A stretch of 64,000 bases of DNA, from assembly GCF_000631985.1 (NCBI RefSeq), contig NZ_JFYN01000001.1, positions 558,001-622,000 of the forward strand, written 5' to 3'. The translations under genes and the position numbers were made by a program. The notes under the pieces are model-generated. The model ran no database searches. It was not told the origin of the DNA and worked only from the letters and a program-made list of their open reading frames with translations. Below are positions 8,559 to 20,900 of the stretch, piece after piece. The first letter of the stretch is position 1, and each line of letters begins with the position of its first letter. The stretch comes from Pseudomonas sp. RIT288 (GTDB taxonomy: Bacteria; Pseudomonadota; Gammaproteobacteria; Pseudomonadales; Pseudomonadaceae).

Positions 8559-8649
8559 TGTAGGAGCGAGCCTGCTCGCGATAGCTGTCTTTCAGCAAAC
8601 ATCAATGTTGAATGATGAACCGCCATCGCGAGCAAGCTCGCTCCCACAA
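8559..8649. repeat. REP doublet, GAGCGAGCCTGCTCGCG type
   Basis: A second REP family: TGTAGGAGCGAGCCTGCTCG on the left and its near-complement (GCGAGCAAGCTCGCTCCCAC) on the right, about 45 bases apart. It ends 27 bases before the asparaginase ATG, so it lies within the 5' leader of that gene. Confidence 0.85.
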
Positions 8650-8675
8650 GGACCTCATCCTTTCGGAGAATCCCC

Positions 8676-9680
8676 ATGAATTCGTCGACTTATCCTGCCG
8701 CCCAACACGTCATGGTGCTCTACACCGGTGGCACCATCGGCATGCAGGCCAGCGCCAACGGCCTGGCCCCGGCGTCCGGTTTCGAAACCCGCATGCGCGA
8801 CTACCTGCACAGCCAGCCCGAACTGGTGGTGCCGCAATGGCGCTTCCGGGAGATGTCGCCGCTGATCGACAGCGCCAACATGACCCCGGCCTACTGGCAG
8901 CAACTGCGCGAAGCGGTGGTCGATGCGGTGGACGTGCAAGGCTGCGACAGCGTGCTGATCCTGCACGGCACCGACACCCTGGCCTACAGCGCCGCGGCGA
9001 TGAGCTTCCAGTTGCTCGGCCTGCATGCCCGCGTGTGTTTCACCGGCTCGATGCTGCCGGCCGGCGTCACCGACAGCGATGCCTGGGAAAACCTCGGTGG
9101 CGCGCTGGTTGCTCTGGGTCAGGGTCTGGCGCCGGGCGTGCATCTGTACTTCCATGGCGAGCTGCTGGCGCCGACTCGCTGCGCGAAAGTGCGCAGCTTC
9201 GGCCGTCATCCGTTCAAGCGCCTGGAGCGTCAGGGCGGCGGGATAAAAGCGCCGTCGATTCCGGCCACGCTGAACTACAACCAGCCGAAACAACTGGCCA
9301 ACGTCGCCGTGCTGCCACTGTTCCCCGGCATCAGCGCCGGAATTGTCGACGGTCTGCTCGACGGCGGTATCCAGGGCCTGGTGCTGGAGTGCTACGGCAG
9401 CGGCACCGGGCCGAGCGACAATCCCGAGTTCCTCGCCAGCCTCGCGCGCGCGCGGGACAACGGTGTGGTGGTGGTCGCGGTCACGCAGTGCCATGAAGGC
9501 GGAGTCGAGCTGGACGTTTACGAGGCCGGCAGCCGGCTGCGTGGCGTTGGCGTGTTGTCCGGCGGCGGCATGACCCGCGAAGCAGCGTTCGGCAAGCTGC
9601 AGGCGTTGCTGGGTGCGGGCCTGGAATCGGCTGAAGTGCGGCGCCTGATCGAACTCGACCTGTGTGGCGAACTGATCTGA
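8676..9680 (+). CDS. ansA: L-asparaginase, type I (cytoplasmic)
   Basis: A 334-residue asparaginase that hydrolyses asparagine to aspartate and ammonia. The two catalytic threonine motifs are present: YTGGTIG at residues 16-22 and HGTDT at 97-101. No signal peptide is visible, which with the sequence pattern points to the type I cytoplasmic form. CGGAGAA precedes the ATG. It follows an AGCS symporter and lies near aspA, so asparagine could be converted through aspartate to fumarate by enzymes of this region. Confidence 0.92.
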   Translation: MNSSTYPAAQHVMVLYTGGTIGMQASANGLAPASGFETRMRDYLHSQPELVVPQWRFREMSPLIDSANMTPAYWQQLREAVVDAVDVQGCDSVLILHGTDTLAYSAAAMSFQLLGLHARVCFTGSMLPAGVTDSDAWENLGGALVALGQGLAPGVHLYFHGELLAPTRCAKVRSFGRHPFKRLERQGGGIKAPSIPATLNYNQPKQLANVAVLPLFPGISAGIVDGLLDGGIQGLVLECYGSGTGPSDNPEFLASLARARDNGVVVVAVTQCHEGGVELDVYEAGSRLRGVGVLSGGGMTREAAFGKLQALLGAGLESAEVRRLIELDLCGELI

Positions 9681-9707
9681 CACCCACACCCTCTCTAGAC
9701 GTGAGCC

Positions 9708-9804
9708 CCTGTGGCGAGGGAGCTCGCTCCCGCTCGACTGCGAAGCAGTCGCAGTGTTTTGGGGCCGCTACGCGCCCCAGCGGGAGCAAGCTCCCTCGCC
9801 ACAA
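9708..9804. repeat. REP doublet, GAGGGAGCTCGCTCCC type, with internal hairpins
   Basis: Outer inverted arms (CTGTGGCGAGGGAGCTCGCT at the left, its complement at the right) enclose two further small hairpins, CTGCGAAGCAGTCGCAG and GGGGCCGCTACGCGCCCC. It lies between ansA and the AraC gene. Confidence 0.8.
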
Positions 9805-9881
9805 CAGCCCTCACACAGTTTGATCGTCACCCGGCATACAACTTGCTGCCGTTTCCAGCATCCCCAAGGCTGGAAGATCTC

Positions 9882-10874
9882 ATGCTCCACTCCCACCTCA
9901 CCACGCTCAACGCCGTCTCACTGGTGCTCAACACCTTCAAGGCCGAAGGGCTGTCGAGCGACGCACTGCTGGCCGGCAGCGGCATCAGCGCCGCAGATCT
10001 GAACCGTGCCGACACGCGCATCACCACCAATCAGGAAATGCAGGTCTGCGCCAACGCGGTCGCGCTCAAGCATGACATTGGCCTGGAACTGGGCCGGCGG
10101 ATGCACGTTTCCTGCTACGGCATCCTCGGTTACGCCCTGCTCACCAGTGCCACCTTAGGTGACGCTTTGCGCCTGGCGATTCGCTATCCGGCGCTGCTGG
10201 GAACACTTTTCGAACTGAGCCTGGAAGACGACGGCGAACGGGTCTGGTTCGTCGCCGCCGATTACCGCGAGAGTCCGTCGATGGCGGTGTTCAACGCGGA
10301 GTTCTGCCTGGTGTCATTGAAGGTCATCTGCGACGATTTGCTCGGGCATCCGCTGCCGCTGCTGGCGACACGCTTTGAACATGCCGCGCCGGATTATCGC
10401 GACAGCTACGCCGAGCACTTCAACAGCCCGCTGCACTTCGGCGCCAAGGACAACGCCTTCGCCTTCGACCGGCGCTGGCTCGATCAACCGTTGCCATTGG
10501 CCGACAGCATCACCCATCAGGCCATGGCCGACCGCTGCCGCAAACAGAACATCGAGTTCACCGGGCGGCAGGCGTGGCTGGGGCGGATTCGTCAGTTGCT
10601 CAGTGCCCAGCTCAACGCCGCCCCAGGGCTGGAGGGACTGGCCCAGCAGATGAAGTGCTCGCCGCGCACCTTGCGCCGCCATTTGAAGGACATGGGCAGC
10701 AGCTATCAGGAACTGCTCGACGAACTGCGCTTCGAACGGGCCAAGCAGATGCTGTGTGAGGATCAGTTGCCGATCTACCGCATCGCCGAGACCCTGGGTT
10801 TCAGCGAGACCGCGAGTTTCCGCCATGCGTTCGTGCGCTGGAGCGGCGTGGCGCCGAGCCAGTTCAGACCCTGA
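9882..10874 (+). CDS. AraC-family regulator (OruR/ArgR-type)
   Basis: A 330-residue regulator. Residues 1 to about 200 form the arabinose-binding-like N-terminal domain common in Pseudomonas AraC proteins such as OruR (HDIGLELGRRMHVSCYGILGYALLTS). The last 100 residues carry the two helix-turn-helix motifs (KCSPRTLRRHLKDMGSSYQELLDELR and IYRIAETLGFSETASFRHAFVRWSG). A longer open frame reaches back into the REP element; ATG at 9882, beginning MLHSHLTTLN, is preferred as the family start. Its target is not evident; aphA and its transport partner lie directly downstream and could be regulated by it. Confidence 0.85.
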   Translation: MLHSHLTTLNAVSLVLNTFKAEGLSSDALLAGSGISAADLNRADTRITTNQEMQVCANAVALKHDIGLELGRRMHVSCYGILGYALLTSATLGDALRLAIRYPALLGTLFELSLEDDGERVWFVAADYRESPSMAVFNAEFCLVSLKVICDDLLGHPLPLLATRFEHAAPDYRDSYAEHFNSPLHFGAKDNAFAFDRRWLDQPLPLADSITHQAMADRCRKQNIEFTGRQAWLGRIRQLLSAQLNAAPGLEGLAQQMKCSPRTLRRHLKDMGSSYQELLDELRFERAKQMLCEDQLPIYRIAETLGFSETASFRHAFVRWSGVAPSQFRP

Positions 10875-10952
10875 AGATCAGAAGATCGCTGCCTTCGGCA
10901 ACTCCTACACCGATATCTGTAGGAGCTGCCGAAGGCTGCGATCTTTTGATCT
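10874..10952. repeat. REP doublet (REPIN), GATCGC type
   Basis: Arms 10874-10909 and 10918-10952 with a very short loop. It begins at the stop codon of the AraC gene and probably also ends its transcript. Confidence 0.83.
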
Positions 10953-11085
10953 GCTGGAAAGGGGCGAATTGCGGTCAGAGTTTTTGGCCATATCGATCCC
11001 CTTTTGGCCTTTCCTGCCGTTCTCCGTTTCGCCGCACGCCGCAACACTGGAGGCAACCGAATCAGCCCCCTGCGGAGAACAACAA

Positions 11086-12107
<1,022 letters not shown>

Positions 12108-12111
<4 letters not shown>

Positions 12112-13208
12112 ACCGACTCAAGCACTGCATTGCGCCAGCCCTGTGCGCGGCGCTGCTCAGCGTCGGCGCTCACGCCGAAGAACGCACCCTGCGCGTCTAT
12201 AACTGGTTCGACTACATCACGCCCAAGGCGCTGGAAGACTTCAAGGCACAGAACACCCAGACCAAACTGGTCTACGACATCTTCGACACCAACGAAGCGC
12301 TGGAAGCCAAGCTGCTGACCGGCAACTCCGGCTATGACGTGGTGGTGCCATCCAACGTGTTCCTCGCCAAGCAGATCGAGGCCGGGGTGTTCCAGCCGCT
12401 GGATCGCAGCAAGCTGCCGAACTGGAATCACCTCGATCCGAAACTGATGAAGCTGATCGAGGCCAACGACCCAGGCAACCAGTTCGCCGTGCCGTACATG
12501 TATGGCACCATCCTGATCGGCTTCAACCCGGCCAAGGTCAAGGCCGCGCTGGGCGATAACGCGCCGGTGGACAGCTGGGACCTGATCTTCAAGCAAGAGA
12601 ACCTCAGCAAGCTCAAGCAGTGCGGGGTCGCCCTGCTCGACTCGCCGTCGGAGATCCTGCCGCTGGCCCTGCAACACCTGGGTCTGGATCCCAACAGCAA
12701 GAACCCGGCGGATTATGCCAAGGCCGAAGCGCTGCTGATGAAGATCCGGCCGTACGTGACCTACTTCCATTCGTCCAAGTACATGGCCGACATCGCCAAC
12801 GGTGACATCTGCGTCGCGGTCGGTTATTCCGGCAGCTTCTCGCAAGCGGCCAACCGCGCCAAAGAGGCGAAGAACGGTGTGGTGGTCGACATGCGTCTGC
12901 CCAAGGAAGGCGCACCGATCTGGTTCGACATGCTCGCCATTCCCAAGGGCGCGAAGAACACCGAGGACGCCTACACCTTCATCAACTACCTGCTGCAACC
13001 GGCGGTGATCGCGCCGGTCAGCGACTTCGTCGGGTATCCGAACCCGAACAAGGACGCCACCCAATGGGTCGATCCGGCGATCCGCAACAACCCCAACCTG
13101 TACCCGACCGATGCGGCAATGGGCACGCTTTACACCCTGCAACCGCTACCGCGGGATGCCGAGCGGGCACGCACCCGGGCCTGGACCAAGATCAAGTCCG
13201 GAACCTGA
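12108..13208 (+). CDS. Polyamine-binding periplasmic protein, PotF-like
   Basis: A 366-residue substrate-binding protein of a PotF/SpuD-type polyamine ABC importer. A signal peptide occupies about residues 1-23 (cleavage after SVGAHA) and the mature protein begins ERTLRVYNWFDYI, typical of the family, with the binding-site segment DTNEALEAKLLTGNSGYDVVVP. Its ATG overlaps the aphA stop. No permease or ATPase is adjacent, so it probably feeds a transporter encoded elsewhere. Coupling to aphA suggests that the ligand is an acetylated polyamine; that is inferred. Confidence 0.9.
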
Positions 13209-13223
13209 GCCGACGCTGACGAC

Positions 13224-13252
13224 AAGACCCGCCGCCGTGCGGGTCTTTTTTT
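13224..13252 (+). terminator. Intrinsic terminator of aphA operon
   Basis: A perfect 9-bp stem (AAGACCCGC, 13224-13232, with 13239-13247) and a 6-base loop is followed by a T run to 13252, about 16 bases past the stop codon. Confidence 0.92.
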
Positions 13253-13360
13253 GTCTGCGATATCTATCTACCACCTTCGGTGCTCGGCCCATCACTACCT
13301 TGCAACGCATCGCCCACCGCCTCTTTCGCGGTGCCTGCTGTTCTGACCAAGAATGTGACC

Positions 13361-16300
13361 ATGACAGAAACCCTCAACTCTCCTGCCAATCGCGTGCTGT
13401 CGGACGATCAAGACGCCCTGCTCACCCAGCTGGTCGCCGGCCCCTCAATCAGGGAAGTCGCCACTCACGCGCTGCAACCGGCATTGAAGACGCTATACCC
13501 GAAGTTACAGATCGACCCGCGACTGGCAATGGTGGTGACACCTGGCTGGACCTTGCGTGACCAGCGCGTCGTCCCCGGGACGCGACACTTCGAATCGCTG
13601 ACCGATGCGCTGGTGCGTCATGGCGTCGCCAACAAGCCAGTGACCTACCTGGATGGCGAGCACTACCTCACCTTGCATCCTGCGCACGAGACGCCGGTAC
13701 AACTGCCCGTCAACATCGAGGCCATCGCCAGACTGCTCAATGAACTGGCGCCGCTGCTGTTTGTGGCCTTCGAGGAACAACAGGTCGATTACTGGAACCA
13801 GTTCACCCGCGCCTCCGCCCCGCGCTGGCAGGGATTGTCCAGGTCCTGGCGCGAGCTGTGGAACGTCGGGACGAAACCGGCGTGGGATGACGACCAGCGC
13901 GCCATGGCCCAGAGTCTTTTCGACCATCCGCAAAAAACCACCCGCAGTACCCATGATCGCTATCAGTCCCGCGCCTGCCTGATCGATCTGGACACCACAC
14001 GCGATGGTACTTCCAGTCATCTGCACGTCCTCGACATGGCCGTACTGATCGGCACGCTCGGCAGCCGCACGCTGATTCTCACCCACACCATCACTCGCGG
14101 TTTTCAAGCCTTCGATTCCCTGCAGGAACTGGGTGCTTCACTGCTGACCCAGACGGACGGGCCGTCGCCTGCCACCCTGCAATGGCGGCTGATCGAACCT
14201 GACGGTAACTACTTCGATCATCTGGCGTGCAATCTGATCGCCCTGCAGGCCGACGCGATTGGCGAGCTGGCGAACGAACCGGCGACAAGCAACCTGACGC
14301 CCCACGTCAGCCGCACGACCAACGAACTCGATCCCACGGACAAGCAGTCGTCCTCACGCTTCAACCTGGTCGAGCAAGCGTTGCCGCAATGGATGGTCGA
14401 CGCCTCGCCCAGCGACCTGACTGCCTACAGCCGTCATCTGATGAATCTGGCGCAGGTGCAAAGTCAGAACGCCGAGCAGTCCTTTGACGACGGCATCAAA
14501 CCGATTCGCGAATTCGCGCTGGAGCAACTGCAGGCGAGCCTGCTCAAGGAGCATCCCGAGGCCACTGTGCTGAATCTGGCCGAGATCCGCATCGTGGTCG
14601 ACAGCGTGGTGGTGTGGGGCAGTTTCACACCGTTGCTGGAGCCCGAACGCAGCACCTTCAGCCTGGTCGATCTGGCGTTGCAGAATCTGATTGCCTTGCC
14701 GCTGGGCAACAAGACCGTGAGCAGTATCGGCAGCACTGCGGTGCCGGCATGGATGACGGCTGATTATCTGGAGAGGTTGATCGTCAGTGTCGACATTGGC
14801 CAGACCTATCCTGCGCTGATCAGGCAAAAACTGCGCGATGACCCGCTGGAAAGTCTGCGACGGCAGAACCTGTTCACCAGCCGGCTACGTGTCGAATTGC
14901 CGTTACTGGCGTTGCAGCAGAAGATTCGCGTACAGGGCGGGGTCGACGAGGCGGGCTATCGCTATGTCGCGGCCGTGGTTCAGTTGCTGGACGCCGATCG
15001 CCGGGTGGATGGTCAGGAGATCGTCATTCGACCGCTGGCCTTCAACCCCGCGTGGCGCCCGGGGACGACCACCGATGAGGTGGCCAACATGTTCGTGATC
15101 GGTCCCCGGCAGATGGACAAGGGACCCTGCCTGTTGTACCGGCCCCTGTCCGATCATGCATTGATCCAATACCCGTCGCCGGCCAACCTGATGTACGCCA
15201 TCAAGCATTCACCGACATTGCGTCAGTCGGTACTCGCCTGGTTGCCGGACAGTGCGCGCGCCAACTATGCCAATTACGTGTTCAGCGATGATCGACCCTC
15301 GGTATGGTCGCTCTCACAACTGCTCGCCGATCCACTGACTTCCTTGCAGATGAGCGGCACGCTGACCTTGGGAACAGCAGTCATCATTACGGATTACCTG
15401 GCTTTTCTGTTCAAGGCCAACGTCCGTGCAATGGTCGAGCTGGCGAATCGGCAATCGGTCTCCAATAGCGAAAGTCGCTGGGAGAGCTTCAAGCATGCGA
15501 GCTGGATGATCCTCAGCGCCGCACTGCCGTTTTTCGGTCGAACCGTCGGTACCGCTGCCTGGATCTGGCAGGTGCTGGACGATCTGCAACAAACCTTCGA
15601 CGCCGCTGCCACAGGCGACACCGGGCAGCAGAAAACCGCGATGACCGACCTGTTGCTGACCCTGGCCATGGTGCTCGCCCATCACGCCAGCACCCGTAAC
15701 GCGACGCCTCGGGACTTTCCTGAAAAAAAGCCGGTGACCGTCGAAACCGAGCGCAACGAACCCGCGCCACCAACGCCGGTGAACATCGTGCAACGCCCTG
15801 ATGTGATCGGTGAATATCCGGCGCAACACCAGACTTCGCTGATGACCGACACCGCGCTGAGCCTGACCCAGACCCTGGATCGCTTTGCCGTCACGCGCCC
15901 CGAAGCGCTCACCCCGCCCGCCAGCGACGCCGGCCGTTATCGTCACCTTTATCGACATGCCAGCGGGTACTACGCACCCGTGGGTGAGCGCTGGTTCGAA
16001 GTGGCGGTCACCGGCACCGGCGAGGTATCGATGATCAATTCGCAGCGACAACCCGGACGTCAGGGCCCGGGGTTGATCCGCAATCGACGGGGCGAGTGGT
16101 TTGTCGATACTCGCCTGCGTCTGCGCGGCGGTGGTCTGTCGAGTCGGCGCAAAGCCAAACGACGGGAGAACAATGAACGCATCGCCGAACTCAAGAAACA
16201 ACTGACCGAGTTCGATAACACGCGCGAGCAGGCCCGCGCAGAGCTGACAGCCGCTCACGTCGCCATGACCGCGGCCAGCGACGACGCTCTGGCGGCGCAA

Positions 16301-17935
16301 CAGACAACGTTTCTTGCAGCACTTGAACGCCGCACCGGGGAATACGCAGCTCCCATCGACCAGTTGAAATCGCTGAACCTGCTTGAGACCGTGCCCCATT
16401 TCCGCACCGCCATGACCGAGATGCTCGGTACCCAGTTGTTCTTCAACCAGACATGGCTCGCTCAACGTGACCCCCTCTTCGCCAGAACCCTCAAGGAAAC
16501 CCTGGTGCTGCTCGAGGCCGAGGAAACGGCTGCAGGCACCGGTGACCCCGTCACCTACCGCAGAATGTACGATTTGACCGAGGGCATGATCAGCAAGATC
16601 GAGTTTGCCCAGTCACGCTTTCAGGAATTGAGCCGACTGGGCAAACGTGCCGCTGAAGTCGCCAATACCTATCGCGCAAAGCTGCCCGTGTTCAGTCTCA
16701 ACGATCTCAAGGCACTTCAGGTGTCGCTGGCTCGCGACATCTGCCTGAAAGAGCAGGCTTCGCCAGCGCTGACTCAGGCGCAAGGCGATCTGGTACGCCT
16801 GCTCGACACAACCAACCTGGTGATTCAGACCTCCCAGGAACTGCTGCTCGACCACACCAGCCTGGGGGCCAACGAGCGGATCGAAGGCCTCAACGGCATG
16901 CTCGAACAGTTTGCCGCCATCGATCAGTCGTTCGAGGATTTCGCCCTCAACCACAAGGATGTGCTGCTCGACGAGCCCTTCAGCCACACGCGTAAACGAA
17001 TCAACGAGTTTCAGCGCCAGAACGAAGAGCACCTGGCGCAGTTGCTCCTCGAACACCGACCGGTGGAGCCTCGGCCCGGCCCTTCAAGGCCAGCGCCAGC
17101 CTCACGTAAACGGATTATCAAAACCCGCTTCAAGGGCACAGTGGTCGGCGAATTGCGTCCTTCGGCGCCAGGGCAGCCAGTCCTGCTGGACGTGAAAGCG
17201 CCCATGACCGGGAACGTCATCGCCACCTTTCACGAGAAAACGCCCGGTGTCTGGGTTGAACGCATTCAGCCCGGGCGGCGGCGCCCGCCTGCTCCGGTGC
17301 CGGATCTCGCCACCCAGATCAGCCTGGGCCAGGCGCTGCTCGATGGCGTGGAAAGCTTCATACGGCAAACCGAAGCCCATGCGAAAAAACCCGGTCGGAT
17401 TCCGGTCGAGATCGAAGAGCAGTTCCAGCACAAGGCCGAACAGCTCGACGAAAGCGCGAAAAGCCTTGAACAGGCCCGGCTGCGGGCGAACAGCACCGAG
17501 GAGCCGCCAGCCCTGATCGTCCAATTGAACCAGGCGTGTGAACGCCTGTACGCCGAGGGCTACCGGATACGGGTCGAGATGACCAAGCAACAACCGCCAA
17601 CCGCCGCTCGGGTCGAATGGTTATTGCACAAAGATGAGATCGACATCGTGTCTGGCGGTGCCCGGCGTCGCCTCAAAGGCCCGCGCAAGGATTATTTGCA
17701 GGAATACGAAATTCGCGAGCGGCGCACCGGCAAGACGTTGTGGTACGCGCACTTCCATTACAACAGCCTCGATGCTCAGGCCGACGCATTCACCGCCGCC
17801 CATTTGAAACTGCAGGAGCAACGGCGGCTGGCCGGTGCCTTCGACCTGGGCTCGGCCACCAGCAGCCCGCAAATCATCGCTATCTATCGCAGCGCGATCG
17901 GCCCGCAGCTGGCGCGTTCGCTGTTTTTCTCATAA
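13361..17935 (+). CDS. Giant DUF6543 / dermonecrotic-toxin-like protein, copy 1
   Basis: A 1,524-residue protein with no signal peptide. The overall layout resembles the large Pseudomonas DUF6543 ('dermonecrotic toxin domain') proteins; this is recognition by eye. Regions: an N-terminal domain (to about 450; LPVNIEAIARLLNELAPLLF, FDSLQELGASLL); two hydrophobic stretches near 714-735 and 763-775; a GERWFEV to WFVDTRLRLRGGG module near 880-925; a charged helical, possibly coiled-coil region from about 930 to 1,250; a Pro-rich linker; and a C-terminal domain (about 1,414-1,495) with AHFHYNS and FTAAHLKL, ending IYRSAIGPQLARSLFF. The ATG at 13361 is aligned with the start of copy 2; a start 27 codons upstream is possible and neither has a good ribosome binding site. 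The paralogue follows 29 bases later. Confidence 0.75.
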   Translation: MTETLNSPANRVLSDDQDALLTQLVAGPSIREVATHALQPALKTLYPKLQIDPRLAMVVTPGWTLRDQRVVPGTRHFESLTDALVRHGVANKPVTYLDGEHYLTLHPAHETPVQLPVNIEAIARLLNELAPLLFVAFEEQQVDYWNQFTRASAPRWQGLSRSWRELWNVGTKPAWDDDQRAMAQSLFDHPQKTTRSTHDRYQSRACLIDLDTTRDGTSSHLHVLDMAVLIGTLGSRTLILTHTITRGFQAFDSLQELGASLLTQTDGPSPATLQWRLIEPDGNYFDHLACNLIALQADAIGELANEPATSNLTPHVSRTTNELDPTDKQSSSRFNLVEQALPQWMVDASPSDLTAYSRHLMNLAQVQSQNAEQSFDDGIKPIREFALEQLQASLLKEHPEATVLNLAEIRIVVDSVVVWGSFTPLLEPERSTFSLVDLALQNLIALPLGNKTVSSIGSTAVPAWMTADYLERLIVSVDIGQTYPALIRQKLRDDPLESLRRQNLFTSRLRVELPLLALQQKIRVQGGVDEAGYRYVAAVVQLLDADRRVDGQEIVIRPLAFNPAWRPGTTTDEVANMFVIGPRQMDKGPCLLYRPLSDHALIQYPSPANLMYAIKHSPTLRQSVLAWLPDSARANYANYVFSDDRPSVWSLSQLLADPLTSLQMSGTLTLGTAVIITDYLAFLFKANVRAMVELANRQSVSNSESRWESFKHASWMILSAALPFFGRTVGTAAWIWQVLDDLQQTFDAAATGDTGQQKTAMTDLLLTLAMVLAHHASTRNATPRDFPEKKPVTVETERNEPAPPTPVNIVQRPDVIGEYPAQHQTSLMTDTALSLTQTLDRFAVTRPEALTPPASDAGRYRHLYRHASGYYAPVGERWFEVAVTGTGEVSMINSQRQPGRQGPGLIRNRRGEWFVDTRLRLRGGGLSSRRKAKRRENNERIAELKKQLTEFDNTREQARAELTAAHVAMTAASDDALAAQQTTFLAALERRTGEYAAPIDQLKSLNLLETVPHFRTAMTEMLGTQLFFNQTWLAQRDPLFARTLKETLVLLEAEETAAGTGDPVTYRRMYDLTEGMISKIEFAQSRFQELSRLGKRAAEVANTYRAKLPVFSLNDLKALQVSLARDICLKEQASPALTQAQGDLVRLLDTTNLVIQTSQELLLDHTSLGANERIEGLNGMLEQFAAIDQSFEDFALNHKDVLLDEPFSHTRKRINEFQRQNEEHLAQLLLEHRPVEPRPGPSRPAPASRKRIIKTRFKGTVVGELRPSAPGQPVLLDVKAPMTGNVIATFHEKTPGVWVERIQPGRRRPPAPVPDLATQISLGQALLDGVESFIRQTEAHAKKPGRIPVEIEEQFQHKAEQLDESAKSLEQARLRANSTEEPPALIVQLNQACERLYAEGYRIRVEMTKQQPPTAARVEWLLHKDEIDIVSGGARRRLKGPRKDYLQEYEIRERRTGKTLWYAHFHYNSLDAQADAFTAAHLKLQEQRRLAGAFDLGSATSSPQIIAIYRSAIGPQLARSLFFS

Positions 17936-17964
17936 GCCCGAAACAGTCAAAAAGGAAAATGACG

Positions 17965-20900
17965 ATGACTGAGCATTCAGCGAACACCGAAACCCATGCA
18001 TTGCTGCAAAAGAGCCAGATCGTCCATCAGACCAGTCGCGGTCCCGCGGTCGATGAAGTCGCCAGCGCAGTGCTGCGCCAGGCGCTCAAAGCGCTGTATC
18101 CACAACAGGAGATCGATCCCGAGCAGGCCATGATCGGTACGCCACAATGGCAATGGCTCGACGCTGAGCGGGAGGCCCTGCCGACTCGATTTGAATCACT
18201 GACAGAGGCACTCATCCGGCAATTTTTCAACGGCTCCAGCGCCAACTATCTCGAGGGTGAACACTTTCTGACCTTGAACCACCAGGCCACGCCAGTAGTG
18301 CATATGGATGTCGATATCGAGGCCATTGCCGACCTGCTCAACGATTATTCGCCTCTGTTGTTTGTCGCCTTCGCCGAGCGACAGCTGGATTACTGGAACA
18401 GCACCCGACGCCAATTGCCGCGCTGGCAAGAACTCTCCGATGCCCTGCGCGACGCCCTGAACGTCCATAACGCCGAGGGCTGGGACGATGAGCAGTGCCT
18501 GGTCGCCCGGGCGGTTTCGCGGCGCCCGGACAAACAGGAGCGCCAGCGTCACGACAAAACACTGTCGGACATCCGGGTGTGCCTGATCGACATCGACTCC
18601 GTCGATGCTCAAGGCGATACCGGTCACCTGATTCTGGGCGGCGCCGCGGTGATTTTCGGGCGCTATGGCCTGCGCGATCTGGTCATGATGTACACCGTGG
18701 AAGATGGTTACGAGACATTCGACTCTCTGCAGCAACTGGGTGAATCACTGCCGCTGCGTATCGAACTGTTACCGGCCGGACAGCGTCTGCAGTGGCAGTT
18801 GTTCGAGCCCGAAGGCAATTTTTTCGACCACATGGCCTGGGTCCTGATTGCCAACCAGCTCGATGCCATTCGGGCGGTCACCCGGCAGAGTCTCGACGAG
18901 GAAACCGAGGACGGCACCTCCCTTCTGCCCCTGATCGAGCAAGCCCGCGAACCGCAGAAAAACACCCTCATCGACCTCGATGATTCGATACCCGACTGGC
19001 TGCTCGACGCTTCGGCTTCCGAGCTCGATCAATACAGCCAATCGATCAATGCGCTGGGCCAGTTGTACCGGCAGGCAGACAAGGCGTTGATGCCAATCCC
19101 GCCGATCGATACGTATGCGCACAATTGCATGCGTGAGGCGATCATTGCCGATCAGCCATCGGCGGCCAGGCTGCCTTTGGACAAATTGCAAATCCGCATC
19201 ACCAACAGCTTCGAATCGGGAGGTGTGACGCTGCCCGATCCGCACGACTCCCATATCGAAACCCTGGGCGAGTACGCCCTGCAAAACCGCACGCCATATC
19301 TGGCGACTCTGCAATTCGACCCGCCACAAGCGCTGCCGCAGTGGCTGACTGTCGCCTACCTGACGAGGATGGCAAACAAGATCGACATGGGTGAGGTATA
19401 CCCCGGATTGATCAGGGACAGGCTGATCAACGATCCGCAGCAGGCCCCCCTGCAGCAGCGCTTTTACATCCGCCAGTTGCACGCACTGCTGCCGCTGATT
19501 GCACTGGAGTCCAAGCTGCGACGCCTCGGCGGTGTGGATGAGCAGGGTTATCGCTGTGTCCAGGAGTGGCTCAAACCGACACCCGGTCATCCACACACGG
19601 TGGTCATTCGTCCGCTGACGTTTACTCATACCGGGGAGACTGTTGGCGATGTTGTCACCAACATGTTCATCATTGCCCCGCGCCTGCCTGGAGCCGGGCC
19701 ATGCCTGCTGTATCGTCCGTTGCTTGAGCAGCCATTGCTGCAATTCCCCTCAACGCAAAACCTGCTGTACGCCGTCCATCAGCCAGGCGAATTGAGGGAT
19801 TCGGTGCTCGCGTGGCTGGCGGATTCGCAAACCAGTTTCAAATATGCTCAATACACCTTCCCCATCGGTCTGCCCAGTCCGTGGCTGGGGGCGCAATTGC
19901 TCGCCGAACCCTGGACCAGCGTGAAGTGGGCCGGGCCGGTCGGGCTTGCCTCCACGGCACTGACTGGTGACGTGTTCCCGGTGCTGTTCAAGACCCATGC
20001 ACTGGCGATGGCCGAACTCGCCGACCGACAGTCGTTGTCCAATGCGCAACGCCGCTGGGCCTTGCTGCGAGACAGTGGATGGGCGTTGTTCAACGTTGCC
20101 GCGAACTTTCTCTGCGGCCCGGCAGGCGCGGCGATCTGGGCCTGGCAAAGCATCAGCGAAATCGATCAGGTCGTGGACGCCCACAATCGTGGTGATACCC
20201 ACGCCCAGTGGAGCGCCATCGCCGATATATTGCTGAACCTGGGCATGATCCTGGCCCACCATGCGGCCACACAACGCACAACCGGCCCCCGCACTGCGCT
20301 GCGCAGCGAAATCGAAAGCGAAGGACTGCCCCGGATCCAGGCCCCACCTGCACAAATGCCTGTCCCCCCCACGGTTACACACGTCACCACGCTGTTGAGT
20401 GACCAACTCCCGGCCAGCCATTACTCCTCGCTTGCGGCCTACGGCTCGGTACCCCGTCGCTCGCCCGGTGCATTGGCAACGTTTCTGAATACTCTGGCCG
20501 TGCCGGCGCCCGACCTCACGGCAGCCGCCGTGGAAACCCTGCTGCGCGGCAAGGCGACCCTGTATCGCTTCGCTGCCAGCACCTATGCGCAGGCGGGCGA
20601 TCGCTGGTTCCGCGTAATTGAAAACGATGACCAGCAGGTGCAAATCGTTGATCCGCAGACGCCTTCAAAAACCGGTCCGCTGCTGATTCACAACCAGCAA
20701 GGCCAATGGTTCGTGGATACCCGACTGCGTCTGCGCGGTGGCGCCGGGGGCACCAGCCTGCAAAGTCAGCTCAAGGCCCAGCGCAAGGAAAAGGAAATCC
20801 AGAGGAACCAGCTCGGTACGGCTCTGGAAGCTTTCAGAAATCAGGAAGCCGTCGGCAACGCTGCTCTGGAACAAGCCCAGTCAGCCATGCTTGGCGCCTC

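Noticed and set aside
8559..8649. REP doublets as CRISPR or small RNA genes
   Set aside because: Units are paired and inverted, single per locus, and without regular spacers; a REP doublet explains them better.
9711..9881. N-terminal extension of the AraC gene into the REP doublet
   Set aside because: The translated segment comes from the REP repeat itself; the conserved domain starts at 9882.
10756..11085. N-terminal extension of aphA
   Set aside because: It would overlap the AraC gene and run through a REP; catalytic residue numbering matches known enzymes only from 11086.
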